The position numbers were made by a program, and so were the translations under genes. A stretch of DNA of 64,000 nt, taken from assembly GCF_024584515.1 (NCBI RefSeq), contig NZ_CP102173.1:1736001-1800000 (forward strand), in the 5' to 3' direction. Below the pieces are notes generated by a model. It made no database searches and was not told where the DNA came from. It saw nothing but the letters and a program-made list of their open reading frames with translations. Source of the stretch: Aeromicrobium wangtongii. GTDB lineage: Bacteria > Actinomycetota > Actinomycetes > Propionibacteriales > Nocardioidaceae. Shown here piece after piece: positions 25,747 through 34,958 of this stretch. How positions within the stretch are numbered: position 1 is the first letter of the stretch; each line of letters opens with the position of its first letter.

Positions 25747-27528
25747 TCACTGCCGGTCAATGATGGGAAGCACGAGCCTCGACGGATGCGACGGGCCGTG
25801 GAGCACCGAGTTGTCGGCAACGATGGCCTCCGCCGCGGACTCCGCGGCGATATGCCCTCCCGTGTTGGTGTTGCGGTCGTAGCGCGGGAAGTTGCTCCCA
25901 GCGATCTCCACACGAATCTGGTGACCAGGGAGAAACACGTTGCTGGTGCATCCGACCTCAACGGTGATCTCGTAGGTCTCGCCCGGAGTAGCCAGGGATG
26001 GGCTCTCCAACGAGTCTCGATAGCGCAAACGGAGCATGCCCTCCGTCAAGAGGATCGCCCTGCCATCGGGATATACGTCAACAAGCTTTGCGTGGAAGTC
26101 CGTGTCACGTGCTGACGTCTGGACGTGCAGGCGGATCTCGACCGCACCGGTCACCTCAATCGGGTCGTCCAGCGGACTCGTCGAATAGCACAGCACGTCG
26201 CCTCGCTGCTCGATCTCGGCCTGATTGGCCGGGCCGGTTGGCTGGTACTCCCCGGAGTGGAAAAGACTCCGGCCGCCCCGCGTCAGAACCGGATCTTGGG
26301 GATCGCAGACGAACATGTCGATCCCGTCTGCCGCAGGATCTGCGGAGGAGAGCTTTCCGTCGCCGTTGACCGAACGTGCCCCGGAGGTGCTGGACAGAAA
26401 ATAGTCAACGTACTTCGTGTCAGGAAGGGGCCACGACAGCTCGTCGCGCCATTCGTTGATGCCCATCACGAACAACTTCACTGGCGCGACGCCATCCAGC
26501 GAATCCTTCTTCTCACGAAGCCAACGATCGTAGAAGGCGACGAATGTCGTCGAGAGATCCATCATTGAGGCGTCTCCCCGATGGGTGAATGAACGATCGG
26601 GATACCGGCCCTCTGTGTATCCGTGATGCCACGGACCAACGACGAGTCGGCTCCCGCCACGCACGTCTTCAGATGCTCCCGATTCCCTCAAGCGCTGGAA
26701 AGCGCCGAGGTCGACATTGCAGAACAGGTCGTACCATCCGGTGATGATCAGCGCGGGCACCTGGATCTGGTCGATGCGATCGGCAGCTCCGTGGTTTTGC
26801 CAGTAGTCGTCGCGAGCGGGATGATCGGCCCATGCTGCCCACCACGGCGACTCTTGGAAGGCGGGCGCGTCGCGCCAGGGCATGCTCTCAAGTGATTCCT
26901 TTGGTTCGGCCACCTCGGACACGAGGTTCTCGACTCGAGCCTCGAGTGCGGGCCGCTCTGCGTCTGGCGCGCTGGTCAAGCTCCGCGCCACTAGTGCCGC
27001 CGTCTGCGCTGCCGTCCACATGTGGGCGGTGTTCAACGAGAACCCTCCACCGGCGGAGTACCACCCACCTTTGTAGCGGTCTGCCGATGAGGTGACGGGC
27101 GCGATGGCGCGTAGTCCTTCGGCACCTTCGTACGCGGCGTCCCACTGGACGAATCCGTCAAACGAGCTGCCGAACATTCCGGTCGACCCGTCCGACCAGT
27201 CTTGACGAGTGACCCAATCGATGGTGTCCGGGCCGTCAGTCCGGTCGTTCAGCGATGGCACGAACTCGCCCTCGGAGTCGCCTGTTCCGCGGAGGTCTTG
27301 ATGAATGACCGCATATCCGGCGTCCAGCAGCCGGAAGATAGAAGGCGTCAGCGGTTCAGAAAAGTTGATCAACAGTCGGCGGTCGTACGGCGTGCGGTGG
27401 ATGAGGGTCGGAAATCGACCTTCTTCACGGGGCAACCACACCTCGGTGGCGAGGCGCACGCCGTCGCGCATGGGGACCTGTTCGGTCCAGCGGGGTGAAA
27501 CGACCCGTTTGCCGTGTGCCATGTCCAT
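25747..27528 (-). CDS. CocE/NonD family hydrolase (X-Pro dipeptidyl-peptidase S15-like)
   Basis: A 593-residue hydrolase related to cocaine esterase and glutaryl acylases. DGVRLATEVWLP opens the catalytic domain, DLRGTGDSEG follows, the nucleophile elbow is MFGSSFDGFVQW, and the catalytic His is in VGPWHHGY. The C-terminal third is the jelly-roll domain (CYSTSPLDDPIEVTG, then LPGHQIRVEIAGSNFPRYDRN). Start ATG 27528 has GAAAGG upstream. It follows the acyl-CoA synthetase by 45 bases, in the LuxR-synthetase-hydrolase operon. Likely cytoplasmic ester or amide hydrolase. Confidence 0.92.
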   Translation of the reverse strand: MDMAHGKRVVSPRWTEQVPMRDGVRLATEVWLPREEGRFPTLIHRTPYDRRLLINFSEPLTPSIFRLLDAGYAVIHQDLRGTGDSEGEFVPSLNDRTDGPDTIDWVTRQDWSDGSTGMFGSSFDGFVQWDAAYEGAEGLRAIAPVTSSADRYKGGWYSAGGGFSLNTAHMWTAAQTAALVARSLTSAPDAERPALEARVENLVSEVAEPKESLESMPWRDAPAFQESPWWAAWADHPARDDYWQNHGAADRIDQIQVPALIITGWYDLFCNVDLGAFQRLRESGASEDVRGGSRLVVGPWHHGYTEGRYPDRSFTHRGDASMMDLSTTFVAFYDRWLREKKDSLDGVAPVKLFVMGINEWRDELSWPLPDTKYVDYFLSSTSGARSVNGDGKLSSADPAADGIDMFVCDPQDPVLTRGGRSLFHSGEYQPTGPANQAEIEQRGDVLCYSTSPLDDPIEVTGAVEIRLHVQTSARDTDFHAKLVDVYPDGRAILLTEGMLRLRYRDSLESPSLATPGETYEITVEVGCTSNVFLPGHQIRVEIAGSNFPRYDRNTNTGGHIAAESAAEAIVADNSVLHGPSHPSRLVLPIIDRQ

Positions 27529-27573
27529 CAAGCCGACCTTTCGTTGGCTGGAAACTGTGCTGATCGAGGCGAT

Positions 27574-29298
27574 CTACTGGGGCGCGCGAAGCGCTGGGAA
27601 CTGGTCGTCTCGCCACTCGAGTGCGCCAGCCCCCGCGGTCTCAGCCAATGTCTCCTCGCGCCCGCGAAGCTCAACCCGCCGAATCTTTCCGGAGATGGTC
27701 TTCGGCAGCTCGAAGAACTCGACGCGACGGACCCGCAGGTATGGCGGGAGCTTCTCACGCGCGTGCTTCAGGATCTCGAAGGCCGTCTGCTCATTCGGTT
27801 CGAAGCCGGCGGCCAGGGCGATGTACGCCTTGGGCACGGCGAGCCGGACGGCATCCGGTGCCGGGACAACTGCGGCCTCGGCGACGGCCGGGTGCTCGAT
27901 CAGCACGCTCTCGAGTTCGAAGGGGCTGACCTTGTAGTCCGAGGACTTGAAGACGTCGTCGGTGCGGCCCACGTAGGTGATGTAGCCGTCCTCGTCCATA
28001 ACTGCGATGTCGCCAGTGTGGTAGACGCCCCCCGCCATGGCAGCTGCATTGCGCTCGGGGTCGCCGAGGTAACCGGTCATCAGGGAGAGGGGGCGCCCTC
28101 CTGCATCTTCAAGGTCGAGGCAGATCTCTCCTTCTCGGCCCGCCTCGACCACTCGCTCGCCGGACGTCGGGTCGATCAGCACAACGGGAACTCCCGGCAG
28201 CGGCTGACCCATCGAACCCGGCTTCAGGACGGCGCCGGGCAGGTTGCCAATCGCCGCGGTCATCTCTGTCTGACCGAATCCATCGCGAAGTACGAGACCC
28301 CAAGCGCGCTGAACCTGCGAAATGACCTCTGGATTCAGCGGCTCGCCCGCGCCGATGATCTCGCGGAGCGCTGCGGGGCGGTCTCCGAGATCTGCACCGA
28401 TCAGCATCCGCCACACGGTGGGCGGCGCGCAGAAGGTCGACACCTCACTGCCGCGTAGCTGGGCAACCAGCGCGGCTGCATCGAAGCGCTCGTAGTTGAA
28501 GATGAAGATCGTGGCCTCGGCGATCCACGGCGCAAAGAAGCACGACCATGCGTGCTTCGCCCAGCCGGGGGAGGAGATGTTCAGGTGGACGTCTCCCGGG
28601 CGAAGGCCGAGCCAGTACATCGTGGTCAGGTGACCGACCGGGTAGGAGATCTGGGTGTGCTCGACCAGCTTAGGACGGCTCGTAGTGCCTGAGGTGAAGT
28701 AGAGCAGCAGTCGATCATCTGGCGCCGTCCCGGGATGATCCAGCGGCATATCGTCAAAGACGTAGCTGTCGTGCAGATTCAGCCAACCGTCGCTTGCCCC
28801 GACCGCGATGCGAGTCAATGTGGCATTGGTGCCATCGAATTTCGCGATATCCGCGACGTTGCAGATGACGTGCTTCGCCTCGCCCCGCTCAACTCGGTCG
28901 ACCAGCTCGCTCGTACCGGCGGCGGTCGTGGTCGGCATGATGACAGCGCCGAGCTTCATGACGGCCAACATCGATTCCCACAGCTCCACCTGATTGCCGA
29001 GCATCAGGATGACGGAGTCACCGCGGCGTACGCCGTGCACCGACAGCCACCGCGCCAGCGCATTGGACCGTCGCCGCATCTGATCGAATGAGACCTCCAG
29101 TCGTGACGAATCCTCCTCGACGATGATCAGGGCGGCCCGGTCGTTCCCCTCGGCAATGCGGTCGAACCAGTCGACGGCCCAGTTGAAGCGGGGACCGACG
29201 GACGGCCAGGCGAACTCGTCCGCAGCACGCTGGTGTTGGCCCGCCAGCTCGACCAGCTGGTCACGGGCAGCGCGATAGTTCTGAAAGTTGATCGACAT
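27574..29298 (-). CDS. AMP-forming acyl-CoA synthetase (medium-chain/ACSM-like)
   Basis: A 574-residue ANL-superfamily ligase: carboxylate + ATP + CoA to acyl-CoA + AMP + PPi. Motifs: P-loop LLYFTSGTTSRPKLVEH, core DGFGQTEMTA, the hinge region YHTGDIAVMDEDGYITYVGRTDDVFKSSDYKVSPFELE read in two parts, and the catalytic lysine motif PKTISGKIRRVELR. The N-terminal NFQNYRAARDQ and FNWAVDWFD resemble acetyl/medium-chain enzymes. It starts three bases after the LuxR stop, so these are translationally linked. Confidence 0.94.
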   Translation of the reverse strand: MSINFQNYRAARDQLVELAGQHQRAADEFAWPSVGPRFNWAVDWFDRIAEGNDRAALIIVEEDSSRLEVSFDQMRRRSNALARWLSVHGVRRGDSVILMLGNQVELWESMLAVMKLGAVIMPTTTAAGTSELVDRVERGEAKHVICNVADIAKFDGTNATLTRIAVGASDGWLNLHDSYVFDDMPLDHPGTAPDDRLLLYFTSGTTSRPKLVEHTQISYPVGHLTTMYWLGLRPGDVHLNISSPGWAKHAWSCFFAPWIAEATIFIFNYERFDAAALVAQLRGSEVSTFCAPPTVWRMLIGADLGDRPAALREIIGAGEPLNPEVISQVQRAWGLVLRDGFGQTEMTAAIGNLPGAVLKPGSMGQPLPGVPVVLIDPTSGERVVEAGREGEICLDLEDAGGRPLSLMTGYLGDPERNAAAMAGGVYHTGDIAVMDEDGYITYVGRTDDVFKSSDYKVSPFELESVLIEHPAVAEAAVVPAPDAVRLAVPKAYIALAAGFEPNEQTAFEILKHAREKLPPYLRVRRVEFFELPKTISGKIRRVELRGREETLAETAGAGALEWRDDQFPALRAPQ

Positions 29299-29301
29299 GG
29301 C

Positions 29302-30180
29302 TCACAGTTTTGAGTGCTGCGTCACATCCAGGCACCCCCAAATGGGGGAATCTCGCTGATCGACGAGTAGACCAGCTGAGCGTGCTGCGTGGACGGCTGC
29401 GCCGCGGCTGCCAGCATTCAGCTTCTGCATAGCGGACCGCACATATGACTTGATCGTCTCGGGCCCGAGACCGAGTTCGGCGGCGATCATCACGTTGGTC
29501 GCGCCCGTACTGACGAGCTGGAGGGTCTGGAGCTCACGGGCCGAAAGAACCGCGGTGCGGGCCTGTGTCTTCGGATGCTGCACGGTGGCCAAGGAGTCGT
29601 AGACGCGAGAGAGTCGGCGATGCAACGTCGGGTCGGTAGTGGTCTGAAGAATGTCTGCCAGTTCGGAGAGTGCCTTCTGTAGATCTCGCTGTCCGCGAGG
29701 GGCTGCCGGTTGCGGACCGCTCTGTGCATCGCGTTCGAGCAGGGAGGCCACAGCCTGAGCGGCCCGGATGGAACGATCGCTGATCGAGTGGCCGTCACGC
29801 ACGGCGCCGTAGATGACGGCTTCGACGGTGCCCTCGATGACGATGGGCACCGCCAGGATCGACGTGAGCTGCTCGATCCCGACCACGGTGGGGTCGAACT
29901 GGTGAGTGATGGTGTCGGCGGATGCGTAATCGCGGACGAGCTCGAGCTTCCGGGAGGCAAGAACGGCGCCCCCGAGGCCGTGCCCTTCAGGAACGATCAG
30001 CTGGCTCAGTGAGTGCCCGTAGGTTCCCATCAGTCGACCGATCGTGAGTTCGCGACGCCGTCCGCAGTCGCGCACGGTTCCGCCGAAGACTACGGGGAGG
30101 CCGCTTGCTTGACGCAGGCGCTGAAGGCGCTCGGGCAACAGGGATTCCACACGTCCTGCGGGCGTGTGTGCCTGGTGCAT
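29302..30180 (-). CDS. GAF-LuxR transcriptional regulator
   Basis: A 292-residue regulator with a GAF-like sensor (residues about 40-160, including LGGAVLASRKLELVRDY and ILAVPIVIEGTVEAVIYG) and a C-terminal LuxR helix-turn-helix (LSARELQTLQLVSTGATNVMIAAEL... with ETIKSYVRSAMQKL). I start at ATG 30180 since a perfect GGAGGA lies six bases upstream; the ATG 15 bases earlier is embedded in that ribosome-binding site. It heads the operon with the synthetase and CocE hydrolase and diverges from the SDR gene across site A. It is one of two candidates for the protein that reads the tandem dyads. Confidence 0.88.
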   Translation of the reverse strand: MHQAHTPAGRVESLLPERLQRLRQASGLPVVFGGTVRDCGRRRELTIGRLMGTYGHSLSQLIVPEGHGLGGAVLASRKLELVRDYASADTITHQFDPTVVGIEQLTSILAVPIVIEGTVEAVIYGAVRDGHSISDRSIRAAQAVASLLERDAQSGPQPAAPRGQRDLQKALSELADILQTTTDPTLHRRLSRVYDSLATVQHPKTQARTAVLSARELQTLQLVSTGATNVMIAAELGLGPETIKSYVRSAMQKLNAGSRGAAVHAARSAGLLVDQRDSPIWGCLDVTQHSKL

Positions 30181-30246
30181 CGTGCGTTCCTCCATCGATT
30201 AGTCGTGACTCTTATCAACGGTGATTCCTCAGATCCGATCGCACCA

Positions 30247-30283
30247 CCCGCCGGACGGCGGGCAGGTGCCGCCGCCAGGCGGG
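30247..30283 (+). promoter_or_regulatory. Tandem-dyad operator, site A
   Basis: CCCGCC-ggac-GGCGGG (30247-30262) and CCGCC-gcca-GGCGG (30269-30282), with CCGCC starts at 30248 and 30269, 21 bp apart. It lies 90 bases before the SDR ATG and between it and the divergent luxR gene, so it may serve both. Confidence 0.8.
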
Positions 30284-30373
30284 TAGAACCCTCTAGCCGG
30301 GGCCTGTTGCATAGGCAGGCGGGTTAGACGTGTGCAAGTAGCGTCCTCAAATCAGCAGGAAAGGCTTCCCATC

Positions 30374-31354
30374 ATGATCAGGTTCGACGGACAAGTAGCG
30401 ATCGTCACCGGAGCGGGACGAGGAATGGGGCGCGTGACAGCGATGTCCCTGGCCGCTCGCGGCGCCAAGGTGGTGGTGAACGATTTCGGCGGCGACTGGT
30501 CGGCCATCGGGGAAGGTACGTCTGAGGTCGCTGAAGCAGTGGCTGAGGAGATTCGCGCCAGTGGCGGCGAGGCCATCTCCGACGGGAACAGCGTCGGCAC
30601 GGGGGATGCTGCGACCGCGATCGTCAACAAGGCGATCGAAACATGGGGCCGCGTGGACGTGCTCGTCAACAACGCCGGCGGAACTGTCGTCGGCGACGTC
30701 CACGAGTTCGAGGACGACGAGATCATGGGCGTCCTCGGGTCGAACTTGCTCGGTCCCTACATGTTGACCCGTCGTTGCTGGCCGCACTTTCAGTCGCAGA
30801 AGTACGGACGCGTCGTCAACGTTCTGTCCTCGGGCATGCTCGGTCAGGCACAGACCGTCCCTTACGCAGCCGGCAAGGCGGGTCTGTTCGGATTGACGAC
30901 GGGCAGTGCCGTCGACGGACGCGACCACAACATCCTGGTGAACGGCATTCTCCCCTTTGGCCGCTCCCGTCTCACGGATGCCGATGATCCCGCCGCCGCT
31001 CGGTGGGCCGCCACCTACTTCAAGCCCGAGCTGGTGGCCGAGGCGACTACGTATCTCGCCAGCGGTACGAACACCGCGGTCACGGGGCAGTTCTTCAGCG
31101 TCGGGGCGGGGCGGGTCGCGAAGGTCGCCTTTTACAACGCAGAGGGCTTCCATCACCCAGAGCTGACTGCGGAGATCCTCGGGGAGAACATCGAAGCTGC
31201 GCAGGAGATGTCTGACGCGGTCATGGTGGAGTCCTCATGGGATGACAACAGGCGCTTTCTCACAGTTGCACCGTGGACAGGCGGTACGCAGAACGGCTGG
31301 GAACAGTCTGATGTCACGCGTGCGCGTCTCGAAGCGGAAACGGCAACCCAGTAG
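30374..31354 (+). CDS. SDR oxidoreductase, MFE-2 (3-hydroxyacyl-CoA dehydrogenase)-like
   Basis: A 326-residue short-chain dehydrogenase. The cofactor motif is TGAGRGMGR (residues 14-22), then VVVNDFGGD, the hallmark of the 17-beta-HSD4/MFE-2 subgroup that oxidises (3R)-hydroxyacyl-CoA. NNAGG, catalytic Ser in NVLSSGM and YAAGK (Tyr/Lys) are intact. A C-terminal extension of about 60 residues follows the SDR fold. ATG 30374 has AGGAAAGG upstream. Together with the MaoC hydratase it would complete an MFE-2-type hydration and dehydrogenation pair (inference). Confidence 0.9.
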   Translation: MIRFDGQVAIVTGAGRGMGRVTAMSLAARGAKVVVNDFGGDWSAIGEGTSEVAEAVAEEIRASGGEAISDGNSVGTGDAATAIVNKAIETWGRVDVLVNNAGGTVVGDVHEFEDDEIMGVLGSNLLGPYMLTRRCWPHFQSQKYGRVVNVLSSGMLGQAQTVPYAAGKAGLFGLTTGSAVDGRDHNILVNGILPFGRSRLTDADDPAAARWAATYFKPELVAEATTYLASGTNTAVTGQFFSVGAGRVAKVAFYNAEGFHHPELTAEILGENIEAAQEMSDAVMVESSWDDNRRFLTVAPWTGGTQNGWEQSDVTRARLEAETATQ

Positions 31355-31372
31355 GCAATACGAGCGCGCCAC

Positions 31373-31408
31373 CCGCCGTCCGGCGGGTTGCCGCCGCCGC
31401 TGGGCGGG
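31373..31408 (+). promoter_or_regulatory. Tandem-dyad operator, site B
   Basis: CCGCC-gtcc-GGCGG (31373-31386) and CCGCC-gctg-GGCGG (31394-31407), starts exactly 21 bp apart. It lies 69 bases before the GTG of HSL hydrolase 1. A GATACA hexamer just downstream could be a -10 element. Confidence 0.8.
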
Positions 31409-31477
31409 TGGTTGATACACGCTCAAACCGAGACCCTTGAAGCACCGACACATCTCTAGACCGATCGGAAGACGCTG

Positions 31478-32515
31478 GTGGTCTCTCAGCTTCAACGGCA
31501 CTTACCGGAACAGTCGTCGACGGCACCCGAGGAGCACGTTAGTTCTCCTCCTCCGCCTTTCGACATCGAATGTGCCGCGGCGCTCGAGGTGGTCCAGTCG
31601 CCGCACCTGTTTGCCGAGCCGCTGACGCTCGACAAGATCGCCCACGTCAGGCAACACGACGCCGACAGCCATCCGTCGAACACGGTGCTGGAATGTCAGG
31701 GTCGATATCGGATCCACGAGCAGCTGGCCCCCGGGGTGTCGAGCGACCCCGATGTTCCGATGCTCGTCTGTGAGCGCACCTCCAGTCCGGTGCCGACGCC
31801 AGTCATGTACTTCATTCACGGCGGAGGGATGATCGTCGGCACCCGGCGCTCGGAGCTGGATGTGATGATCGCCCTGGCAGATCAGGCAGGCGCGGCACTG
31901 GTGTCCGTCGAGTACCGGCTCGCGCCCGAGCATCCGGACCCCGCTCCGATCAACGACTGTTGGGCCGGGCTCCACTGGCTCGTCGACAACGCACATGAGT
32001 TCAACATCGACCCGGGTCGAATCGTTCTCTATGGTGCAAGTGCCGGCGGAGGTCTTGCCGCCGGGCTCGCCTTGATGTGCCGCGATCGTCAGGGTCCGGA
32101 GCTGATCGGGCAGATGCTCGTGTGCCCGATGCTGGACGAGGGCAACGACTCCACCTCGGCCATCCAGTTCTCGGGTCGTGGTGCCTGGTATCGCGAGACC
32201 AACGAGATGGCGTGGTCCGCACTGTTGGGAGATCGCCGACGGACCGCCAGCGTGTCGCACTATGCCTCGCCAGCCTACGCACAAGACCTGGCCGATCTAC
32301 CGCCCGCGTTCATCGACGTCGGGTCGGCTGAAGTTTTCCGCGACGAGGCCGTCGCCTACGCATCTCGACTCTGGGCATCTGGAGGTCGCGCTGAGCTGCA
32401 CGTATGGCCGGGTGGCTTCCACGGCTATGACTTCGTCGCACCCTCGGCGTCCATATCTCGGGCCACAGTGCACGCGCGAGTTGATTGGCTACATCGACTT
32501 CTCAGCCAGTTTTGA
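31478..32515 (+). CDS. HSL-family (GDXG) alpha/beta hydrolase 1
   Basis: An esterase of 345 residues. Oxyanion motif HGGG at 114-117, conserved YRLAPEHPDPAP, nucleophile elbow GASAG with Ser188, acid in IDVGSAEVFRDEA and histidine in GGFHGYD. It is one of four paralogues in the island sharing an N-terminal PPPPFD..C..AL motif. GTG 31478 is the chosen start (GGAAG upstream). It opens a run with SDR 2, adenylate kinase and hydrolase 2. No signal peptide. Confidence 0.92.
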   Translation: MVSQLQRHLPEQSSTAPEEHVSSPPPPFDIECAAALEVVQSPHLFAEPLTLDKIAHVRQHDADSHPSNTVLECQGRYRIHEQLAPGVSSDPDVPMLVCERTSSPVPTPVMYFIHGGGMIVGTRRSELDVMIALADQAGAALVSVEYRLAPEHPDPAPINDCWAGLHWLVDNAHEFNIDPGRIVLYGASAGGGLAAGLALMCRDRQGPELIGQMLVCPMLDEGNDSTSAIQFSGRGAWYRETNEMAWSALLGDRRRTASVSHYASPAYAQDLADLPPAFIDVGSAEVFRDEAVAYASRLWASGGRAELHVWPGGFHGYDFVAPSASISRATVHARVDWLHRLLSQF

Positions 32516-32578
32516 CCAAGCAGACCTATCAGCACGAGCGACAGACGCTCGGGCACAGCACAGAAAGTGAGTGACACC

Positions 32579-33319
32579 ATGGGAAAACTCGACGGCGCCG
32601 TCGCCATCATCACGGGTGGAGCCAGAGGTATGGGGGCGGAACACGTCCGTGGCCTGGTCGCTGAGGGCGCGAAGGTAGTCGTGGCGGACATCCTCGAGCA
32701 GGAGGGCCGCGACCTCGCGACGGAGATCGGCGCGAATGCGCTCTTCGTGAAGCTCGATGTGACGAGTGATGAATCGTGGCAGGCCGCAGTTCGTGAGGCG
32801 GAGGCACACTTCGGTCCGATCACGATCCTGATCAACAACGCCGGAATCGCCCAGGAAAAGCCGTGGCTCGAGACGACGACGGCCGAGTGGCAGCGCGTGA
32901 TCGACATCAATCTCACCGGAGCATTCATCGGAATGCGTGAAGTCGTGCCGTCGATGCAGCGGTCGGGCGTCGACGCGGTCATCATCAATGTGTCTTCGGT
33001 ATCCGGACTGCTCGGTGTCGCAGGGGAGCCAGCCTATGCCGCCTCCAAATGGGGTATGCGCGCCCTGACCAAGGTGGGGGCGCTCGAGTTCGCAGGGTCC
33101 GGCATCCGTGTGCTCTCGGTGCACCCAGGGTTCATCGAAACGCCTATGACCGCAGGCGCACCATCCGAGTACTACGACTCCCAACCCATACCCCGTATGG
33201 GCCAGTCGGCTGAGGTCACCTCGATGATCGTCTTCTTGGCTGCCGAAGCCACCTTCAGCACAGGCTCTGAGTTCGTTGTCGATGGCGGTGTCGCCCTCGG
33301 TGCCCGTTCGACGACGTAG
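32579..33319 (+). CDS. SDR oxidoreductase, cyclopentanol / 3-alpha(20-beta)-hydroxysteroid dehydrogenase-like
   Basis: A 246-residue classical SDR. TGGARGMG cofactor motif, NNAG, Ser in INVSSVSGL, catalytic YAASK, and SVHPGFIETPMT plus FSTGSEFVVDGG at the C-terminus. These last motifs are like those of cyclopentanol dehydrogenase and of 3-alpha/20-beta-HSD, which suggests a secondary alicyclic alcohol as substrate (inference). ATG 32579 is preferred over the GTG 12 bases upstream. It sits 63 bases after hydrolase 1. Confidence 0.9.
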   Translation: MGKLDGAVAIITGGARGMGAEHVRGLVAEGAKVVVADILEQEGRDLATEIGANALFVKLDVTSDESWQAAVREAEAHFGPITILINNAGIAQEKPWLETTTAEWQRVIDINLTGAFIGMREVVPSMQRSGVDAVIINVSSVSGLLGVAGEPAYAASKWGMRALTKVGALEFAGSGIRVLSVHPGFIETPMTAGAPSEYYDSQPIPRMGQSAEVTSMIVFLAAEATFSTGSEFVVDGGVALGARSTT

Positions 33320-33330
33320 TAGATCGACAG

Positions 33331-33912
33331 ATGAGAGTGCTGATGATGGGACCACCCGGATCCGGGAAGGGGACCCAAGCCATTACGTTGGCCGAGGCGC
33401 TGGACGCGCCACACATCTCGACGGGAGATCTGTTTCGGGCGCATGTGCGAGATCAGACCGAACTGGGAAAGATCGTGCAGCTCCACCTCGACCAGGGGTC
33501 GTACGTACCGGATGAATTGACCAACGAGATGGTTCGCGAACGACTGGCGCGGCCAGACGCGCAGACCTCCTTCGTCCTGGATGGCTATCCCAGGACCGTC
33601 GAGCAGGTCGCCGAGCTCGATCATCTTCTGGCAGCAGATGGTGCCGGGCTGGACGTAGTCGTCGAGCTGACGGTGGATCGAGATGAACTTATCCAGCGTC
33701 TGTTGGCTCGAGCCAGGCTGAGTGGTCGTACCGACGACACGGCAGAGGTCATCGAGAGTCGGTTGAATCTCTACTCTCGCGAGACCGCGCCACTGATCGA
33801 GGTGTACGAGCAGCGGGATCTGTTGCGCAGGATCGACGGCGTCGGCGATATCGTCGAAATCTCGGGTCGGCTCCAAGCTGCGTTGCTCGAAGTCCACGTC
33901 AGCGCTGTGTAA
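33331..33912 (+). CDS. adk: Accessory adenylate kinase, short form
   Basis: A 193-residue adenylate kinase: P-loop GPPGSGKGT (7-15), STGDLFRAH (AMP binding), LDGYPRT and SGRTDD in the lid region. The lid is short, so it is the small variant without a zinc lid. Interconverts ATP + AMP and 2 ADP. It starts 11 bases after SDR 2 inside the catabolic operon, not near ribosomal-protein genes where the housekeeping adk usually lies. A probable job is to recycle AMP made by the island acyl-CoA synthetase (inference). Confidence 0.93.
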   Translation: MRVLMMGPPGSGKGTQAITLAEALDAPHISTGDLFRAHVRDQTELGKIVQLHLDQGSYVPDELTNEMVRERLARPDAQTSFVLDGYPRTVEQVAELDHLLAADGAGLDVVVELTVDRDELIQRLLARARLSGRTDDTAEVIESRLNLYSRETAPLIEVYEQRDLLRRIDGVGDIVEISGRLQAALLEVHVSAV

Positions 33913-33950
33913 ACCAGGTATCCATCATGGGCAAGAAGGGGGTATGCCAG

Positions 33951-34943
33951 ATGACGGATTTTACTCAGGAGTCCGACATACCTCGGCCTCCGTTCGATGC
34001 AGACTGCGAGTCTGCCCTCGAAGCCTTGAGCCTCTGGTTTCCCCAACCGTTGACGCTGGAAAGTCTTGCTTTGATGCGTCGCCAAATCGGCGACTGGACT
34101 TCGACCGACGCCGAGCTCGAACGGGGTGGGGCGTATCGGGTCGACGAGCTCGTCGCGCCTAGCTGGCATGGCGGACCCGATATGGGCGTCACGGTGTGCA
34201 TGCCAACCGTTCGAACGGGTCCGGTGCCGGTGCTCTACAACATCCACGGCGGCGGCATGGTGATGGGGGACCGTCGGACCGGACTCGGCGTCACGCTCGA
34301 CTTCGCGGCACCGGCCGGGCTGGCTGTGGTGTCGATCGAGTACCGGCTGGCACCAGAGCACCCGCATCCCATCCCTGTCGAGGACTGCTACGCAGGGCTG
34401 GAGTGGCTTGTAGCTCATGCGGATCAGCTTGGTGTGGATCCTGACAGGATCATCCTCTACGGGAGCAGCGCCGGCGGTGGCCTGGCCGCCGGTGTCGCGC
34501 TGATGAGCCGGGACAGGGGAGGCCCCCGACTGTTGGGTCAGGTTCTGTCGTGCCCCATGTTGGATCATCGAAACGACTCCAGCTCCAGCCAGCAGTTCGC
34601 GCGCCATGGAACGTGGACCCGCGCGTCGAATGAGATGGCGTGGACAGCGCTGCTAGGCGAAGGGCACCGCGACGTGGAGGCGTCGATATATGCGTCGCCT
34701 AGTCGAGCAGCTGACTTGGGCGGTCTTCCGCCGGCATTCATCGATGCGGGGTCCGCAGAAGTCTTCCGAGACGAGGCGACGGCGTTTGCCAGTCGCATCT
34801 GGGCGGCTGGCGGCAGCGCCGAACTGCACATCTGGGCGGGCGGATTCCACGGATTCGATGCGGACGTGCCGAATGCGCCGATTTCTCTGGACGCCGTCGA
34901 CGCTCGTAATGCCTGGATCAGACGTCTGCTTCAAGCAGGGTGA
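33951..34943 (+). CDS. HSL-family (GDXG) alpha/beta hydrolase 2
   Basis: A 330-residue esterase with HGGG at 99-102, YRLAPEHPHP, nucleophile GSSAGGG with Ser173, acid in IDAGSAEVFRDEA and His in GGFHGFD. I prefer ATG 33951 because AAGGGGG precedes it; ATG 33927 would add eight residues. It is the last gene of the hydrolase 1-SDR-adk run and converges with the PucR-type regulator, with 15 bases between the stops. Confidence 0.92.
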   Translation: MTDFTQESDIPRPPFDADCESALEALSLWFPQPLTLESLALMRRQIGDWTSTDAELERGGAYRVDELVAPSWHGGPDMGVTVCMPTVRTGPVPVLYNIHGGGMVMGDRRTGLGVTLDFAAPAGLAVVSIEYRLAPEHPHPIPVEDCYAGLEWLVAHADQLGVDPDRIILYGSSAGGGLAAGVALMSRDRGGPRLLGQVLSCPMLDHRNDSSSSQQFARHGTWTRASNEMAWTALLGEGHRDVEASIYASPSRAADLGGLPPAFIDAGSAEVFRDEATAFASRIWAAGGSAELHIWAGGFHGFDADVPNAPISLDAVDARNAWIRRLLQAG

Positions 34944-34958
34944 CCCGCGAGCTCGGCC

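Noticed and set aside
24039-25961. A 640-residue open frame on the minus strand
   Set aside because: It covers the carboxylesterase, which has all family motifs on the plus strand.
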